This document shows positions 1 to 8,651 of a stretch of 64,000 nucleotides of DNA, one piece after another. Numbering within the stretch: the first letter of the stretch is position 1; each line of letters starts with the position of its first letter. This stretch comes from Sorangium cellulosum So ce56 (GTDB lineage: Bacteria; Myxococcota_A; Polyangia; Polyangiales; Polyangiaceae), in the NCBI RefSeq assembly GCF_000067165.1, contig NC_010162.1, forward strand, positions 10,776,501 to 10,840,500. Direction: 5' to 3'. Both the position numbers and the translations under genes were made by a program. The notes under the pieces were generated by a model that ran no database searches, was not told the DNA's origin, and saw nothing but the letters and a program-made list of their open reading frames with translations.

Positions 1-13
1 CCCCCCATGGGTT

Positions 14-3000
14 TCAGGGATTGAACGTCGCGACGAAGATGTCGGAGCCGCCGGCGTGGGGGATGGGGCCGGTCCCGAAGTCGACCGCCGCGCTCGCAGC
101 CCCTGTGAGGGCGATCACGCCGCTCGGCGAGATCGCGATGCCATGTGCGCTGGCGCCGAAGCTGAGGGTCCAGAGCTCGGCGCCGCTCGGGTCGAGCTTG
201 GCGAGCCCGTCTCCGGCGACGACGATGTTACCAGCGGAATCGAGCGCGAGCGCATCGCCGAAGGGGATCGAGTCGCTGAACACGTGGGCACCCGCGGCGT
301 CCAGCTTGAGGAGCACGGGGCCGGCGGGCAGCACGCCGCCGCCGAGATCGACGGTCCCGTCCGTGGTGCCGACCACGAAGACCTCGTCAGCCGCATCGAC
401 GGCCACCGACCAGTCCGCCTTCCACGCGCCGCCAGGGGCGATCGACGGATCCGGCGCGAACGGGCGGCTCCAGAGCACGGCGCCGGTCGGGTCGAACTTG
501 TTGACCGTGAGATACCCTGCGTCGGCCTGCGGTGCGGTCACGGTCAGCGCGTTGCCCGCGCTGTCGATCGCGAGATCGGCGTGGTATTCCAGGGTAGTGA
601 AATAGTCCTCCTCGTCGGGAGGGGGCGTGATCCTGTGTTTCCAGAGAACATCGCCGCCAGGGCTCAGCTTCAACAGGTAGGCACCGTTCGCCCAGTGGTC
701 GACGTAGACCAGGTAGGTGTTGCCGAGCGCATCGACGGCGATACGCTCGGGAACGCTGTAGCTCTCGAGCGCGTCCGACGTGTAGATGGGCGCTTGACTC
801 CAGATGGCCTTGCCATCGCGGTCGAGCTTGGCCACGAAGCCCACGGTATTGTGGCCCGGTTCGAAGGGGGGGAGGCACTGGTTCAACACCCTGTCGGCGC
901 CACCCGAGTATGTGCCGGCGAGCAGGAGGTCGCCGTTGCCATCGACGGCCATGACGAGCGGGTGGCCGCTCGTCAGGCGCTCGCTCCAGAGCGGCGCGCC
1001 CGATGGATCGAGCTTGAGCAGGAAGTGCCTTCCGGGCGGGGAGGTCAGAGGGCCCGCGCCGAAGTCGATGGTTCCTGTGAAGGTGCCGGTGACATAGTAG
1101 TTGCCTGCGGCATCGCTCGCGATGTTCAGGCCCTCGTCGGCGCCGGTGCTGCCGAACCCGCGCGCCCACGACAGCATGGGGCAATGGGGGTCGCCGTCGC
1201 AGCTCTCGTCCTCCGGCGTGGAGCAGAGCTCCTCGGCAGGCGTCACCTCGCCCACGCAGGCGCCGAAGCCAAGGCCGCTGGGCCGGCAGGTCTGCGTCCC
1301 CGCAGCGCAGGGTCCGACGCCCCTGGTCCCGGCAGGGCCGGAGTAGCACGCGATGACCGAGCCCGGCACGCACGTCTCGGACGGGTCTCCGCCGCCGCCG
1401 TCGCTGCCGCCGCTGCCTCCTCCCTCGCCGCCGTCGCCGCTCGACGGCGGATTGAACGTGGCAGCATAGATATCCCAGCCTGCTGTATACGCGATCGGGC
1501 CGGTCCCGAAGTCCACAGGGCCACTCACGACGCCGGTGACGGCGACCGCGCCGTTCGGGGAGATGGCCATGTCCGCTACCGAGGCCGCGAAGTCGCGCGT
1601 CCAGAGCTCGGTGCCGCTCGGGTCGAGCATCGTGAGCCCACGCCCGCCGAGGAAGATGTTGTCCGCAGGGTCGACCGCGATGTTGCCGGTGTGGCGGACG
1701 GGCTGGGTGAACACTTCCTCGCCGTCCTGATCCAGCTTGATGACAGCTCCCTCGACCAACACGAGGATCTCGCCCGCCGAGTTGGCAGCCACCTTGCCAC
1801 GAAAGCCGTAGTCGTCCAATCTCCGGGACCAGAGCAAATTTCCATCCGGAGAGAGCTTCGAGACGTACGTGTAGAGGGCAATGTAGTCGCCGTCGATACC
1901 TGCTGAATTCACTGTCACCACGTTGCCGGCGCTGTCGAGCGCGAGGTTCATGTGGAAGCTCGGGCTGCCCGGAGTGCTACGCCTCCAGAGGACATTGCCC
2001 ATCGCGTCCAGCTTCACCACCGCTGTCGCGTCCTCCAACCCGATGGCTAGGTATGCGTGGTCGAGCGCATCGATGGCCATCTTCGTGGCCCAGGTAGGAT
2101 GCGAAGGGTAGAAGCGGAATCCATCGCTCCAGATGTGATTGCCGTCGGGGTCGAGCTTGGCCATGAATTGCCCGGAACGATCGGCCGGAGCCGGCAGGGC
2201 GCACCCGCCGAGGCTGAAATCATTGCCAATGCCAGAGAAGTCGTCCTCGTAGTTGCCGGCGATCAGGACGTTGCCGTTTCCATCGATGGCCAGGGCATCT
2301 CCTGTCTCGCGCAAGGGGGTGCCGAAGCGCTTGCTCCAGAGCGGCGCGCCCGAGGGGTCGAGCTTGAGAAGGAAGATGTCGCTGTCACCGGCGCTGGTCA
2401 GAGGGCCGGTGCCGAAGTCGACCGTTCCTTTGAAGCCGCCGAGGATGTAGTAATTCCCCATGGCGTCGACGGCGATGGTCGATGTGGGAATGGTGGGCTC
2501 GATGCCGAACCCGCGCGCCCAGGCGGCCGGTTGCGGGCAATGGGGGTCGCCGTCGCAGCTCTCGTCCTGCGGCGTGGCGCAGAGCTCCGCAGCAGGGGTG
2601 ATCTCACCCGTGCAGGGCCCGTAGCCGAAGCCGTCAGGACGACAGGTCTGCGTCCCGGCCGTACAGCGCCCGACGCCGTTGGTCCCCTCGGGGCCGGAGT
2701 AGCACGCGACGATGGATCCCGGTACGCATGTTGCCGGCGATCCGCCGCTCCCGGTCGAGGTGCTCTCGTCGCCGCCGCCGTGGCCTGCGGAGCCGCCGCT
2801 GCCCGTGGCAGCGGAGCCGCCATCGCCGTGGCCCGCAGAGCCGCCGCTGCCCGTGGCAGCGGGGCCGCCATCGCCGTGGCCCGCAGAGCCGCCGCTGCCC
2901 GTCGCAGCGGGGCCGCCGTCGCCGTGGCCCGCGGAGCCGCCGCTGCCCGTGGCAGCGGAGCCGCCATCGCCGTGGCCCGCGGAGCCGCCGCTGCCCGTCG

Positions 3001-3289
3001 CAGCCGAGCCGCCGTCGCCGTGGCCTGCGGAGCCGCCGTCGCCGTGGCCTGCGGAGCCGCCGTCGCCGTGGCCTGCGGAGCCGCCGCTGCCCGTCGCAGC
3101 GGAGCCGCCGCCGTCTCCTGTGGTTGCGGAGATGTACCCGCCGCCGCCCGCGGCGCCGCCGCTGCTGCTGCTACCGGGCGCGCTCGGACCGCATTCATTC
3201 GTGCGGCCGAAGGCGACGAGGAGCAGGGCGGCGGAGGCACGCCGGTGAAGCCCGGAAGTCGAACCGATGGACTCGAACGGTCTTGCCAT
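14..3289 (-). CDS. secreted beta-propeller (SBBP-type) protein with two duplicated modules
   Basis: A 1091-residue exported protein of unknown role. Residues about 15-30 form a hydrophobic segment behind arginines, followed by Cys33, but the residues before that Cys do not form a good lipobox, so lipidation is uncertain. Residues about 38-185 are a low-complexity Gly/Ser/Ala/His/Asp linker made of DNA tandem repeats. Two homologous modules follow, at about 185-630 and 638-1091. Each opens with a Cys-rich segment of the MopE-like type (CVPG, CYSGP, TCRP, ESCDGDPHCP) and continues into repeats such as IAVDAMGNYY and LLKLDPSGAPLW, typical of SBBP beta-propeller proteins common in myxobacteria. 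The family is thought to be cell-surface or secreted. The start is the only Met ahead of the hydrophobic segment; its ribosome binding site is weak. The stop lies 14 bases from the window edge. Confidence 0.85.
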   Translation of the reverse strand: MARPFESIGSTSGLHRRASAALLLVAFGRTNECGPSAPGSSSSGGAAGGGGYISATTGDGGGSAATGSGGSAGHGDGGSAGHGDGGSAGHGDGGSAATGSGGSAGHGDGGSAATGSGGSAGHGDGGPAATGSGGSAGHGDGGPAATGSGGSAGHGDGGSAATGSGGSAGHGGGDESTSTGSGGSPATCVPGSIVACYSGPEGTNGVGRCTAGTQTCRPDGFGYGPCTGEITPAAELCATPQDESCDGDPHCPQPAAWARGFGIEPTIPTSTIAVDAMGNYYILGGFKGTVDFGTGPLTSAGDSDIFLLKLDPSGAPLWSKRFGTPLRETGDALAIDGNGNVLIAGNYEDDFSGIGNDFSLGGCALPAPADRSGQFMAKLDPDGNHIWSDGFRFYPSHPTWATKMAIDALDHAYLAIGLEDATAVVKLDAMGNVLWRRSTPGSPSFHMNLALDSAGNVVTVNSAGIDGDYIALYTYVSKLSPDGNLLWSRRLDDYGFRGKVAANSAGEILVLVEGAVIKLDQDGEEVFTQPVRHTGNIAVDPADNIFLGGRGLTMLDPSGTELWTRDFAASVADMAISPNGAVAVTGVVSGPVDFGTGPIAYTAGWDIYAATFNPPSSGDGGEGGGSGGSDGGGGDPSETCVPGSVIACYSGPAGTRGVGPCAAGTQTCRPSGLGFGACVGEVTPAEELCSTPEDESCDGDPHCPMLSWARGFGSTGADEGLNIASDAAGNYYVTGTFTGTIDFGAGPLTSPPGRHFLLKLDPSGAPLWSERLTSGHPLVMAVDGNGDLLLAGTYSGGADRVLNQCLPPFEPGHNTVGFVAKLDRDGKAIWSQAPIYTSDALESYSVPERIAVDALGNTYLVYVDHWANGAYLLKLSPGGDVLWKHRITPPPDEEDYFTTLEYHADLAIDSAGNALTVTAPQADAGYLTVNKFDPTGAVLWSRPFAPDPSIAPGGAWKADWSVAVDAADEVFVVGTTDGTVDLGGGVLPAGPVLLKLDAAGAHVFSDSIPFGDALALDSAGNIVVAGDGLAKLDPSGAELWTLSFGASAHGIAISPSGVIALTGAASAAVDFGTGPIPHAGGSDIFVATFNP
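2771..3117. repeat. 54-bp/18-bp coding tandem repeat
   Basis: Imperfect 54-bp units, interrupted by shorter 18-bp sub-units, encode repeats of GGSAATGS, GGSAGHGDGG and similar. They form the flexible linker between the export signal and the first Cys-rich module of the beta-propeller protein. All units are multiples of three, so expansion or contraction keeps the frame. Confidence 0.85.
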
Positions 3290-3462
3290 GCCGCTCTGAT
3301 GCTCGAGGCAGACGCCGCATTCATGCCGCGCGATCGAGCATCAACCATCGTGAGCGTCAACAGCTTGCGGTACGGCCAGGTTCTTCTTCGCTTCGATCAG
3401 CGCGAGCTCGGCGCTGATCAGCATCACATTGATGATGGATACGATATGACCGGAAGTGCCGG

Positions 3463-4869
3463 TCAGGCCTTGAGATCGTCGAGCTCGCCGGGCTGGCCGA
3501 AGGAACCGAAGTTCGTGATCGGCCCCCCGCCCTCCTCGGTGCAGCCGACCGCGTTCGCGAGCGTCGTGAGCAGCTTGTTGTGGGGCGCGTCCTTGTCCTG
3601 CACCGTATTGGACTGCCGCGTCACCTTGATGTACTGCCCCGTCTTGAAGTAGCCGCCGCAGCCCCCCGCGATGATGTACGGCAGGTCGCGGAAATCGTGG
3701 CGCAGGCCGTCGGAGAGCTCGTTCATGAACACGACGGCGCTGTTGTCGAGCACCGTCGCCCCGCCCTCCTCGTAGCCCGCGAGCCGGTCGAGCAGATAGA
3801 CATACTCGCCCACGAACCAGCGATCGATGTCGAAGAGCATCTCCTCGTAGCCGTCGACGGCGCTCCCGGTGTCGTCGTCCCTCGTGTTCCCGTGCGAGAG
3901 CTTGTGGTGGTTGTACTCGTGGGCCATCCCATCCCACTTGAAGATGGGCCCCGCCGCGCCCGAGCCCCATTGCAGCGTCGCCGACCGCGTCGCGCCGGTC
4001 GCGATCGCCAGCGCGAGGATGTCCATCTGCATCCGCCCGACCTTCTTGAACTCCGCGTCGAACGCCACGGTGTCCGGGTCGATCCCCTCGATCTCCGCCG
4101 CTCGCTCCGGCGAGAGCTCGCGCGGGATGATCCCCGAGCCGCCCATGCCCACCTCGAGGTCGCGCACGGTCTGGAAGTGCATGTCGAGCTTGTCGCGATC
4201 GGCCTTGCTGAGCTTCTTCTTGAGCAGGGCCTCGTACTCGACCGAGACCAGGTCGAGCACGCTCTCGCGGCGCTTCGTGAGCCGCACGATCGCCTCCTCT
4301 TCGAGGTCCGTCCCGCCGACCAGGTCCCGGTACGCGAGCCACGGGTTGTTCTCGCCGCTGACGGGCTGCTCGCTTCCGGTGTACGAGATGTGCCCGCGCA
4401 CGTTCGGCGTCTTCGCCCCGACCATCAGCGTGAGCGCGGGCGTGCCCGGCGGGTTGATCTTGTTCGCGATGAACTGGTCGAGCGAGATCCCCGCCGCGTA
4501 CTGGCTGCCCTGGACGAGCGGCTGCGCCGTGAGCTTGCAGCCCATCCCCTTCGCGTGGTCGTCGCCCGCGCTCGGGTCGAACCCGTAGCCGCGCGGCACC
4601 ATGTGGATGCCCCGCGGGATCAGGAGCTTGTCCCGGTACGCGGCGAGGGGCGCTATCGCCCGCGTCGCTCCGAACGAGGCGGCCGTCAGCGCGCCGTACT
4701 GCGTGCTCGGGAAGAACTTGGCCATGTTCACGCCGTTGCACATGAAGAAGGCGATGAACCGGCGCGGCGCGCTCGCGTCGGCCTTGGCGTCGCGCGGGCG
4801 CAGCGACTCGAGGAGCGGGAGGCCGAGCATCACCCCGCACGCGCCCCGCAAGAACGTTCTGCGATTCAT
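3463..4869 (-). CDS. DUF1552 domain-containing protein, Tat-type signal
   Basis: A 468-residue protein covering a full DUF1552 domain, a family of unknown biochemical role found mostly in planctomycetes and myxobacteria. The N-terminus NRRTFLRG followed by a hydrophobic stretch is a twin-arginine signal, suggesting folding in the cytoplasm before export. Family landmarks seen include FFMCNGVNMAKFFP near residue 40, an HEYNHHKLSHG segment and an FMNELSDG segment. The start is the ATG at 4869, which overlaps the stop of the upstream DUF1592 gene by four bases (ATGA), so the two are translationally coupled. DUF1552 and DUF1592 genes are usually paired, and a role in extracytoplasmic redox chemistry is assumed from the cytochrome-like partner; the substrate is unknown. 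Confidence 0.9.
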   Translation of the reverse strand: MNRRTFLRGACGVMLGLPLLESLRPRDAKADASAPRRFIAFFMCNGVNMAKFFPSTQYGALTAASFGATRAIAPLAAYRDKLLIPRGIHMVPRGYGFDPSAGDDHAKGMGCKLTAQPLVQGSQYAAGISLDQFIANKINPPGTPALTLMVGAKTPNVRGHISYTGSEQPVSGENNPWLAYRDLVGGTDLEEEAIVRLTKRRESVLDLVSVEYEALLKKKLSKADRDKLDMHFQTVRDLEVGMGGSGIIPRELSPERAAEIEGIDPDTVAFDAEFKKVGRMQMDILALAIATGATRSATLQWGSGAAGPIFKWDGMAHEYNHHKLSHGNTRDDDTGSAVDGYEEMLFDIDRWFVGEYVYLLDRLAGYEEGGATVLDNSAVVFMNELSDGLRHDFRDLPYIIAGGCGGYFKTGQYIKVTRQSNTVQDKDAPHNKLLTTLANAVGCTEEGGGPITNFGSFGQPGELDDLKA

Positions 4870-6569
4870 TGGTCCACCTCTTCCACGGCCCGATACCTGA
4901 ACGTCTTCGTCTGCGTGAGCGCGACCAGCAGCTCCTTGATGTTGTACCCGGACGCGCCGAGCTTCTCGTCGAGCTCGGCGATCGTGCACGCGTCCTCGCG
5001 CGAGAGCTGGCGCGCATTGCCGTAACGGTACCAGTTCGTCAGATAACACCGCTGCGCGACGGGGCTCTCCGCGAGCTGCGTCGCGAGATCCACGGCGCCG
5101 TCGAAGCGGATCTCGGTCTTTCCGACGGCGATCGTGCCGGTCGCGTCGATGGTCTCGCCGTCCTCGTCGGCGCGGTAGCGCCCGACCGCGTCGAAGTGCT
5201 CCAGCGCGAAGCCCGGCGGGTTGATCACGCCGTGGCACTTGTTGCACGCGTCCGGCGACGTGTGCACCTCCACCTGGTCGCGCGTCGTCCTGATCTCGCC
5301 CTGAATGGGCGGCAGCGTCGTGTTGATGTCCGCCGGCGGGTCCGGGAGGTCGGTGCAGAGGATCTGGCGCTGGATGAACACGCCGCGGTGGATCGGCGAG
5401 CTCTTGTTGAAGAACGCGTGCGAGCTCAGGAAGCCGGCCTGCGTGAGCAGCCCCGCCCGCTCCGCCGGGTCGAGCGGCGTCTCCACGAGCTCGCTCGTGA
5501 ACGACCCCTCCACGCCGTAGATCGGGGCGAGCCTGTCGTTCACGAAGCCGACGGGCGCCGTCATCAGCGTCCTGAAGTCGCCCTCCATCTCGAGGACGAC
5601 GTGCCGGATGAACTGCCTTGTCTCGGCCGCCATGGCCGAGGACACGCTGGCGTCGAAGTCCTCGTAGAGCGCCGGATCCTTCGAGAGATCCGCGTAACGG
5701 CTCATGTGGAGCCACTGGGCGTGGAAGTCGTCCAGGGCGCTCGTGGCCCTGGGGTCGGCGAGCATGCGCCGCGCCTCGGCCTCGATGCCCTCGGGCGTGC
5801 CCAGCGCGCCGCCCTCCGCCGCTTCGAGGAGCGCGTCGTCGGGCAGGCTGTTCCAGAGCAGGTACGAGAGCCGCGTCGCGACCTCGTAGGCGTCGAGCGG
5901 GATGATCCCCGCGCCGTCGAGCTCCTCGCTGAGCTCGATGCGGTAGAGGAAGTGCGGCGACTGGAGCATCGCCTCGATGACGTGGCGCACGCCCTGCTCG
6001 AACGGCGTGCCCGCGTCGAAGAGGCCGTTGCCGCGGGCGTACGCGGCGGCGTACGCCTCCTCCTGCTCCGCCGAGAGCGGCCTCCTGTAGACGCGCTTGC
6101 CGAGCTCCCGGATGAGCTGCCGGGCGCAGGCCGCGCCGTCGCCCTCCGGCGCGCACGGCACGATCTTGCCGAGCACGGCCTGGTCGACGACGGCGTCGGC
6201 CGCGATGGTCTCCGCGGCGCGGCGGTAATCGCGGGCGAGGCGGTCGGAGACGAGGAGCCCCTTGGCGTTGTTGTTGAACCCCTCGAACGCCGGGTCCGCG
6301 AGGAACGCCGCCGAGGCCTTCATGTCCTTGCCGAAGAGGTCCCGGATGGTGTTGTCGTACTGCGCGTGCGTCAGCCGCGTCAGGCGCGGGGTGGGGCCTG
6401 GCGCTGTGACGCCAGGCTCGCACTGGGCGCCGGGACCGGGGCCGGGGCCGGGACCAGGGCCGGGACCGTCGCCCGGATTCGATCCGCCGTCTCCAGACGA
6501 TCCCGAGCACGCGGCCGCGCTGGAGAGCGCGATGGCCGCGAGCAGCATCCTCGGGGTGCTTCGATTCAC
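4866..6569 (-). CDS. DUF1592-family (planctomycete cytochrome-type) lipoprotein
   Basis: A 567-residue predicted lipoprotein (hydrophobic N-terminus ending SSAAACSGSSG) with a Gly-Pro repeat linker at about residues 33-47. The domain order matches the family: DUF1587 (LTRLTHAQYDNTIRDLFG, about 63), DUF1595 (LGKRVYRRPLS, about 150), DUF1592 (ATRLSYLLWNSLPDD, about 230), DUF1588 (SSPIHRGVFIQRQ with CNKCHGVINPPGF, about 390-450) and DUF1585 at the C-terminus. The single CxxCH is the kind of motif that binds c-type heme. Such proteins occur with DUF1552 partners, here the next gene downstream, with a four-base overlap. Role unknown; probably an extracytoplasmic heme protein. Confidence 0.9.
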   Translation of the reverse strand: MNRSTPRMLLAAIALSSAAACSGSSGDGGSNPGDGPGPGPGPGPGPGAQCEPGVTAPGPTPRLTRLTHAQYDNTIRDLFGKDMKASAAFLADPAFEGFNNNAKGLLVSDRLARDYRRAAETIAADAVVDQAVLGKIVPCAPEGDGAACARQLIRELGKRVYRRPLSAEQEEAYAAAYARGNGLFDAGTPFEQGVRHVIEAMLQSPHFLYRIELSEELDGAGIIPLDAYEVATRLSYLLWNSLPDDALLEAAEGGALGTPEGIEAEARRMLADPRATSALDDFHAQWLHMSRYADLSKDPALYEDFDASVSSAMAAETRQFIRHVVLEMEGDFRTLMTAPVGFVNDRLAPIYGVEGSFTSELVETPLDPAERAGLLTQAGFLSSHAFFNKSSPIHRGVFIQRQILCTDLPDPPADINTTLPPIQGEIRTTRDQVEVHTSPDACNKCHGVINPPGFALEHFDAVGRYRADEDGETIDATGTIAVGKTEIRFDGAVDLATQLAESPVAQRCYLTNWYRYGNARQLSREDACTIAELDEKLGASGYNIKELLVALTQTKTFRYRAVEEVDQ

Positions 6570-6681
6570 GGGCAGCTCCTTCGTGAATGAGCTCGAAGAA
6601 AGAAGAATCTACGAGCGCTCCATGGAACAGGCTATCGGGGCCAGGCGCCCAGCGTCAATGCGAGGCGGCGGTGGAGCGGTC

Positions 6682-6735
6682 GGTTCCGTCAGTTCCGCCG
6701 GTTCCGTCAGTTCCGCCGGTTCCGCCGGTCCCGCC
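6682..6735. repeat. 18-bp tandem repeat in intergenic region
   Basis: Three tandem 18-bp units: two identical copies of GGTTCCGTCAGTTCCGCC followed by a diverged copy. They lie in the 322-base gap between the DUF1592 gene and the Kunitz lipoprotein gene, which otherwise holds no convincing coding sequence. The plus-strand frame would give a Ser/Val/Pro repeat, but nothing supports translation. Confidence 0.7.
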
Positions 6736-6891
6736 CAATCCGCCGGAGCTGTTCACCGGAATCGGCGCAGCGCGGCGATGACGCGCCCAGACTGGAAAGG
6801 CGCCCAGGTGGGCGCAGGGAAGTGCGTTATCCACGATTCAGGAGACAGCGCCTGATCACGCACGCCGGGAGCGCTGGTCGCTCCTGGGCGT

Positions 6892-7710
6892 TCAAGGCGT
6901 CGCGGGCATCTGCGGCTGACACCTGCCCGACGAGCAGACCGCCGTCATCCCGTCCGGGAACACGGGCGCGCACGGCGGGCACGCGCCCATGCCGGCGGGA
7001 CAGACGAGGGCATCGAGCTCCGCGCTCTGGTTGAGGGCGACGATGCCTGTCCCGTCGCACCCCTCGCAGCAGCCGAGGCCGTCGCGCAGGGCGCAGTCCG
7101 AGTCGACCGTGCACTCCGTCAGCGGCGACTCGCGCACGTCGAGGACGACGCAGCGCCCCGCCTCGCACGTGGCGGTGAAATACTGGGTCGTGCGCTCCGC
7201 CTCGGTGACCTCCGGGCACGCGCCGCACGCGACGCCCCCGCACCCCTGGATGATCTCGTTGAGCCTCGTCCCGGCGCGGTTGATGGCCCTGAAGTTCTCG
7301 GCATTGGCCGTGTCACAGGCGCCGCAGCAGCCCCGCGACACAAGGATGCAATCGCTCGGCGCGTTGCAGACGCCGATGTCGGGCAGCTCGCCCCGACAGG
7401 CCTCCTCGCACGCGGCGAGGGAATCGAAGCGGTTCTCGTTGCCCTCGCAGCCGCCGTAGGTGAACTCCCTGCACGCGCCGGCGGCCGGGTCGTACCGGTA
7501 TTTCGGGAACGCGGCGTCACACCGGCCAGGATCCGCCGGGAGCAGGCACCGAACGGGCAACTCCCCGCCGCCGCCGCCGGTCTCCGCGGACGAACCGCCT
7601 CCGCCCGGGTCCCCGCCGCCCGAGCCCGCGGGGTCCACCTTCCCGGAGCAGCCTGCGGCGAGCAGAAGGGAGGTAAGCAAGCCAAGACCCAGGGATAAGC
7701 GCCGAGACAT
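6892..7710 (-). CDS. lipoprotein with Kunitz/BPTI-type domain and two Cys-rich repeats
   Basis: A 272-residue lipoprotein. The start at 7710 gives a clean signal peptide ending LLLAAGC (Cys21); an upstream in-frame Met would add 36 poor-quality residues. After a Gly-rich linker, residues 55-105 carry a Kunitz domain with the exact BPTI cysteine spacing C-x8-C-x15-C-x7-C-x12-C-x3-C (Cys55, 64, 80, 88, 101, 105) and the FTYGGCEGNENRF segment. The P1 position (after Cys64) is Asp, not Lys/Arg, so trypsin-like inhibition is unlikely. Two related Cys-rich modules follow (about 113-190 and 195-270), each with DC, GCC, CxxC and a terminal GRC. Surface-exposed protease inhibition or binding is a guess. 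Confidence 0.85.
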   Translation of the reverse strand: MSRRLSLGLGLLTSLLLAAGCSGKVDPAGSGGGDPGGGGSSAETGGGGGELPVRCLLPADPGRCDAAFPKYRYDPAAGACREFTYGGCEGNENRFDSLAACEEACRGELPDIGVCNAPSDCILVSRGCCGACDTANAENFRAINRAGTRLNEIIQGCGGVACGACPEVTEAERTTQYFTATCEAGRCVVLDVRESPLTECTVDSDCALRDGLGCCEGCDGTGIVALNQSAELDALVCPAGMGACPPCAPVFPDGMTAVCSSGRCQPQMPATP

Positions 7711-7864
7711 GCCGGGCGAGTTGCAACGCGCATGCCCTGGGCGTCCGGTCGGTGCGCCCGCCGATCTCGGCCCGGATCGCGCGGGCGCTGGGCCTCGGTG
7801 TGCCAGACGGCGCGGCACACCATGACGGCGTCGTCGAGGCGGCCGGTCCCCGAGCGGCTCGCCG

Positions 7865-8590
7865 TCAGGGGTCGCGCGTCAGCCGGACGTTGTACATGGT
7901 GCTCCCGAACACGATGCTGCCGTCTGCCCTCTGCTGGTCGACGACGAAATCGAAGGCGACCGCGTTGCGCACATCGATGGTGCACCCGGATGCATCACAA
8001 TCGCAAACGCCTATTCTACACAGCGCGATGTATCCGCAGTCGGCGGGCTGCCCGTCCTGGGTACAGCCGGCGGCCCCTGTTCCCCACCCCCCGTTGGGCA
8101 TGCAGAGGTAGGCGTCCGAGTCTGGCTGCATGAGGTACGACGTCTGAAGCTCGCACCAGCCCGTCCAGAGCTCTCGGGGATCGATGGTGAAACGCAGCCG
8201 GCGGTCGGTGAGCTGCGCATCGAGCATGGTGAAATCGAACCCCTCGTAGGGCAGGTCGGTATCGTAGTAGTCGCCCGGCGCGATCGACGTGGGATAGCCC
8301 ACGTCCGGATCCACGGCCGGGGGGATGGCGGCTCCCGTGCCGAAGCGCACCTTCCCCTGGATCGATGCGCCCTCCACGGTGTCGATGTCGATCTGGATCA
8401 CGTCCGATCCCGAGCGGAACTTGAAGTTCTCGACGTATCCATCCCAGTGCGCGATGAGCAGCGCGGCCGCGCTGGAGTCGGGGTTGGGCTCACCGCTGCC
8501 GATGGGCAGATCCTGCGACTGACAGCCGGTGTTCCCGAGCGAGGCAGCCGTGAAGAGCAACGCGAGCGCGACGCGGGTCGAACGATTCAT
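7865..8590 (-). CDS. hypothetical lipoprotein
   Basis: A 241-residue predicted lipoprotein: NRSTR, a hydrophobic core, then LGNTGC with Cys23 and a polar linker. The mature part is acidic, with predicted beta-rich sequence and a cluster of cysteines near the C-terminus (CGYIALCRIGVCDCDASGC, about residues 185-205) that could form disulfides. No known domain is recognised. It is separated from the Kunitz lipoprotein downstream by 154 bases and from the membrane regulator upstream by 61 bases, all on the minus strand. The start ATG at 8590 is preceded by an AGGAGG-like site. Confidence 0.75.
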   Translation of the reverse strand: MNRSTRVALALLFTAASLGNTGCQSQDLPIGSGEPNPDSSAAALLIAHWDGYVENFKFRSGSDVIQIDIDTVEGASIQGKVRFGTGAAIPPAVDPDVGYPTSIAPGDYYDTDLPYEGFDFTMLDAQLTDRRLRFTIDPRELWTGWCELQTSYLMQPDSDAYLCMPNGGWGTGAAGCTQDGQPADCGYIALCRIGVCDCDASGCTIDVRNAVAFDFVVDQQRADGSIVFGSTMYNVRLTRDP

Positions 8591-8651
8591 GGTTCCTCCT
8601 GTCTCTTGCGGTCCATCGGTACATGGCCGGCGCGAGGAACATCCGTCTCTG

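Noticed and set aside
2712..3248. A Pro-rich plus-strand frame over the 54-bp repeats
   Set aside because: Only the antisense reading of the Gly-rich linker repeats; no start signal and no conserved residues outside the repeat.
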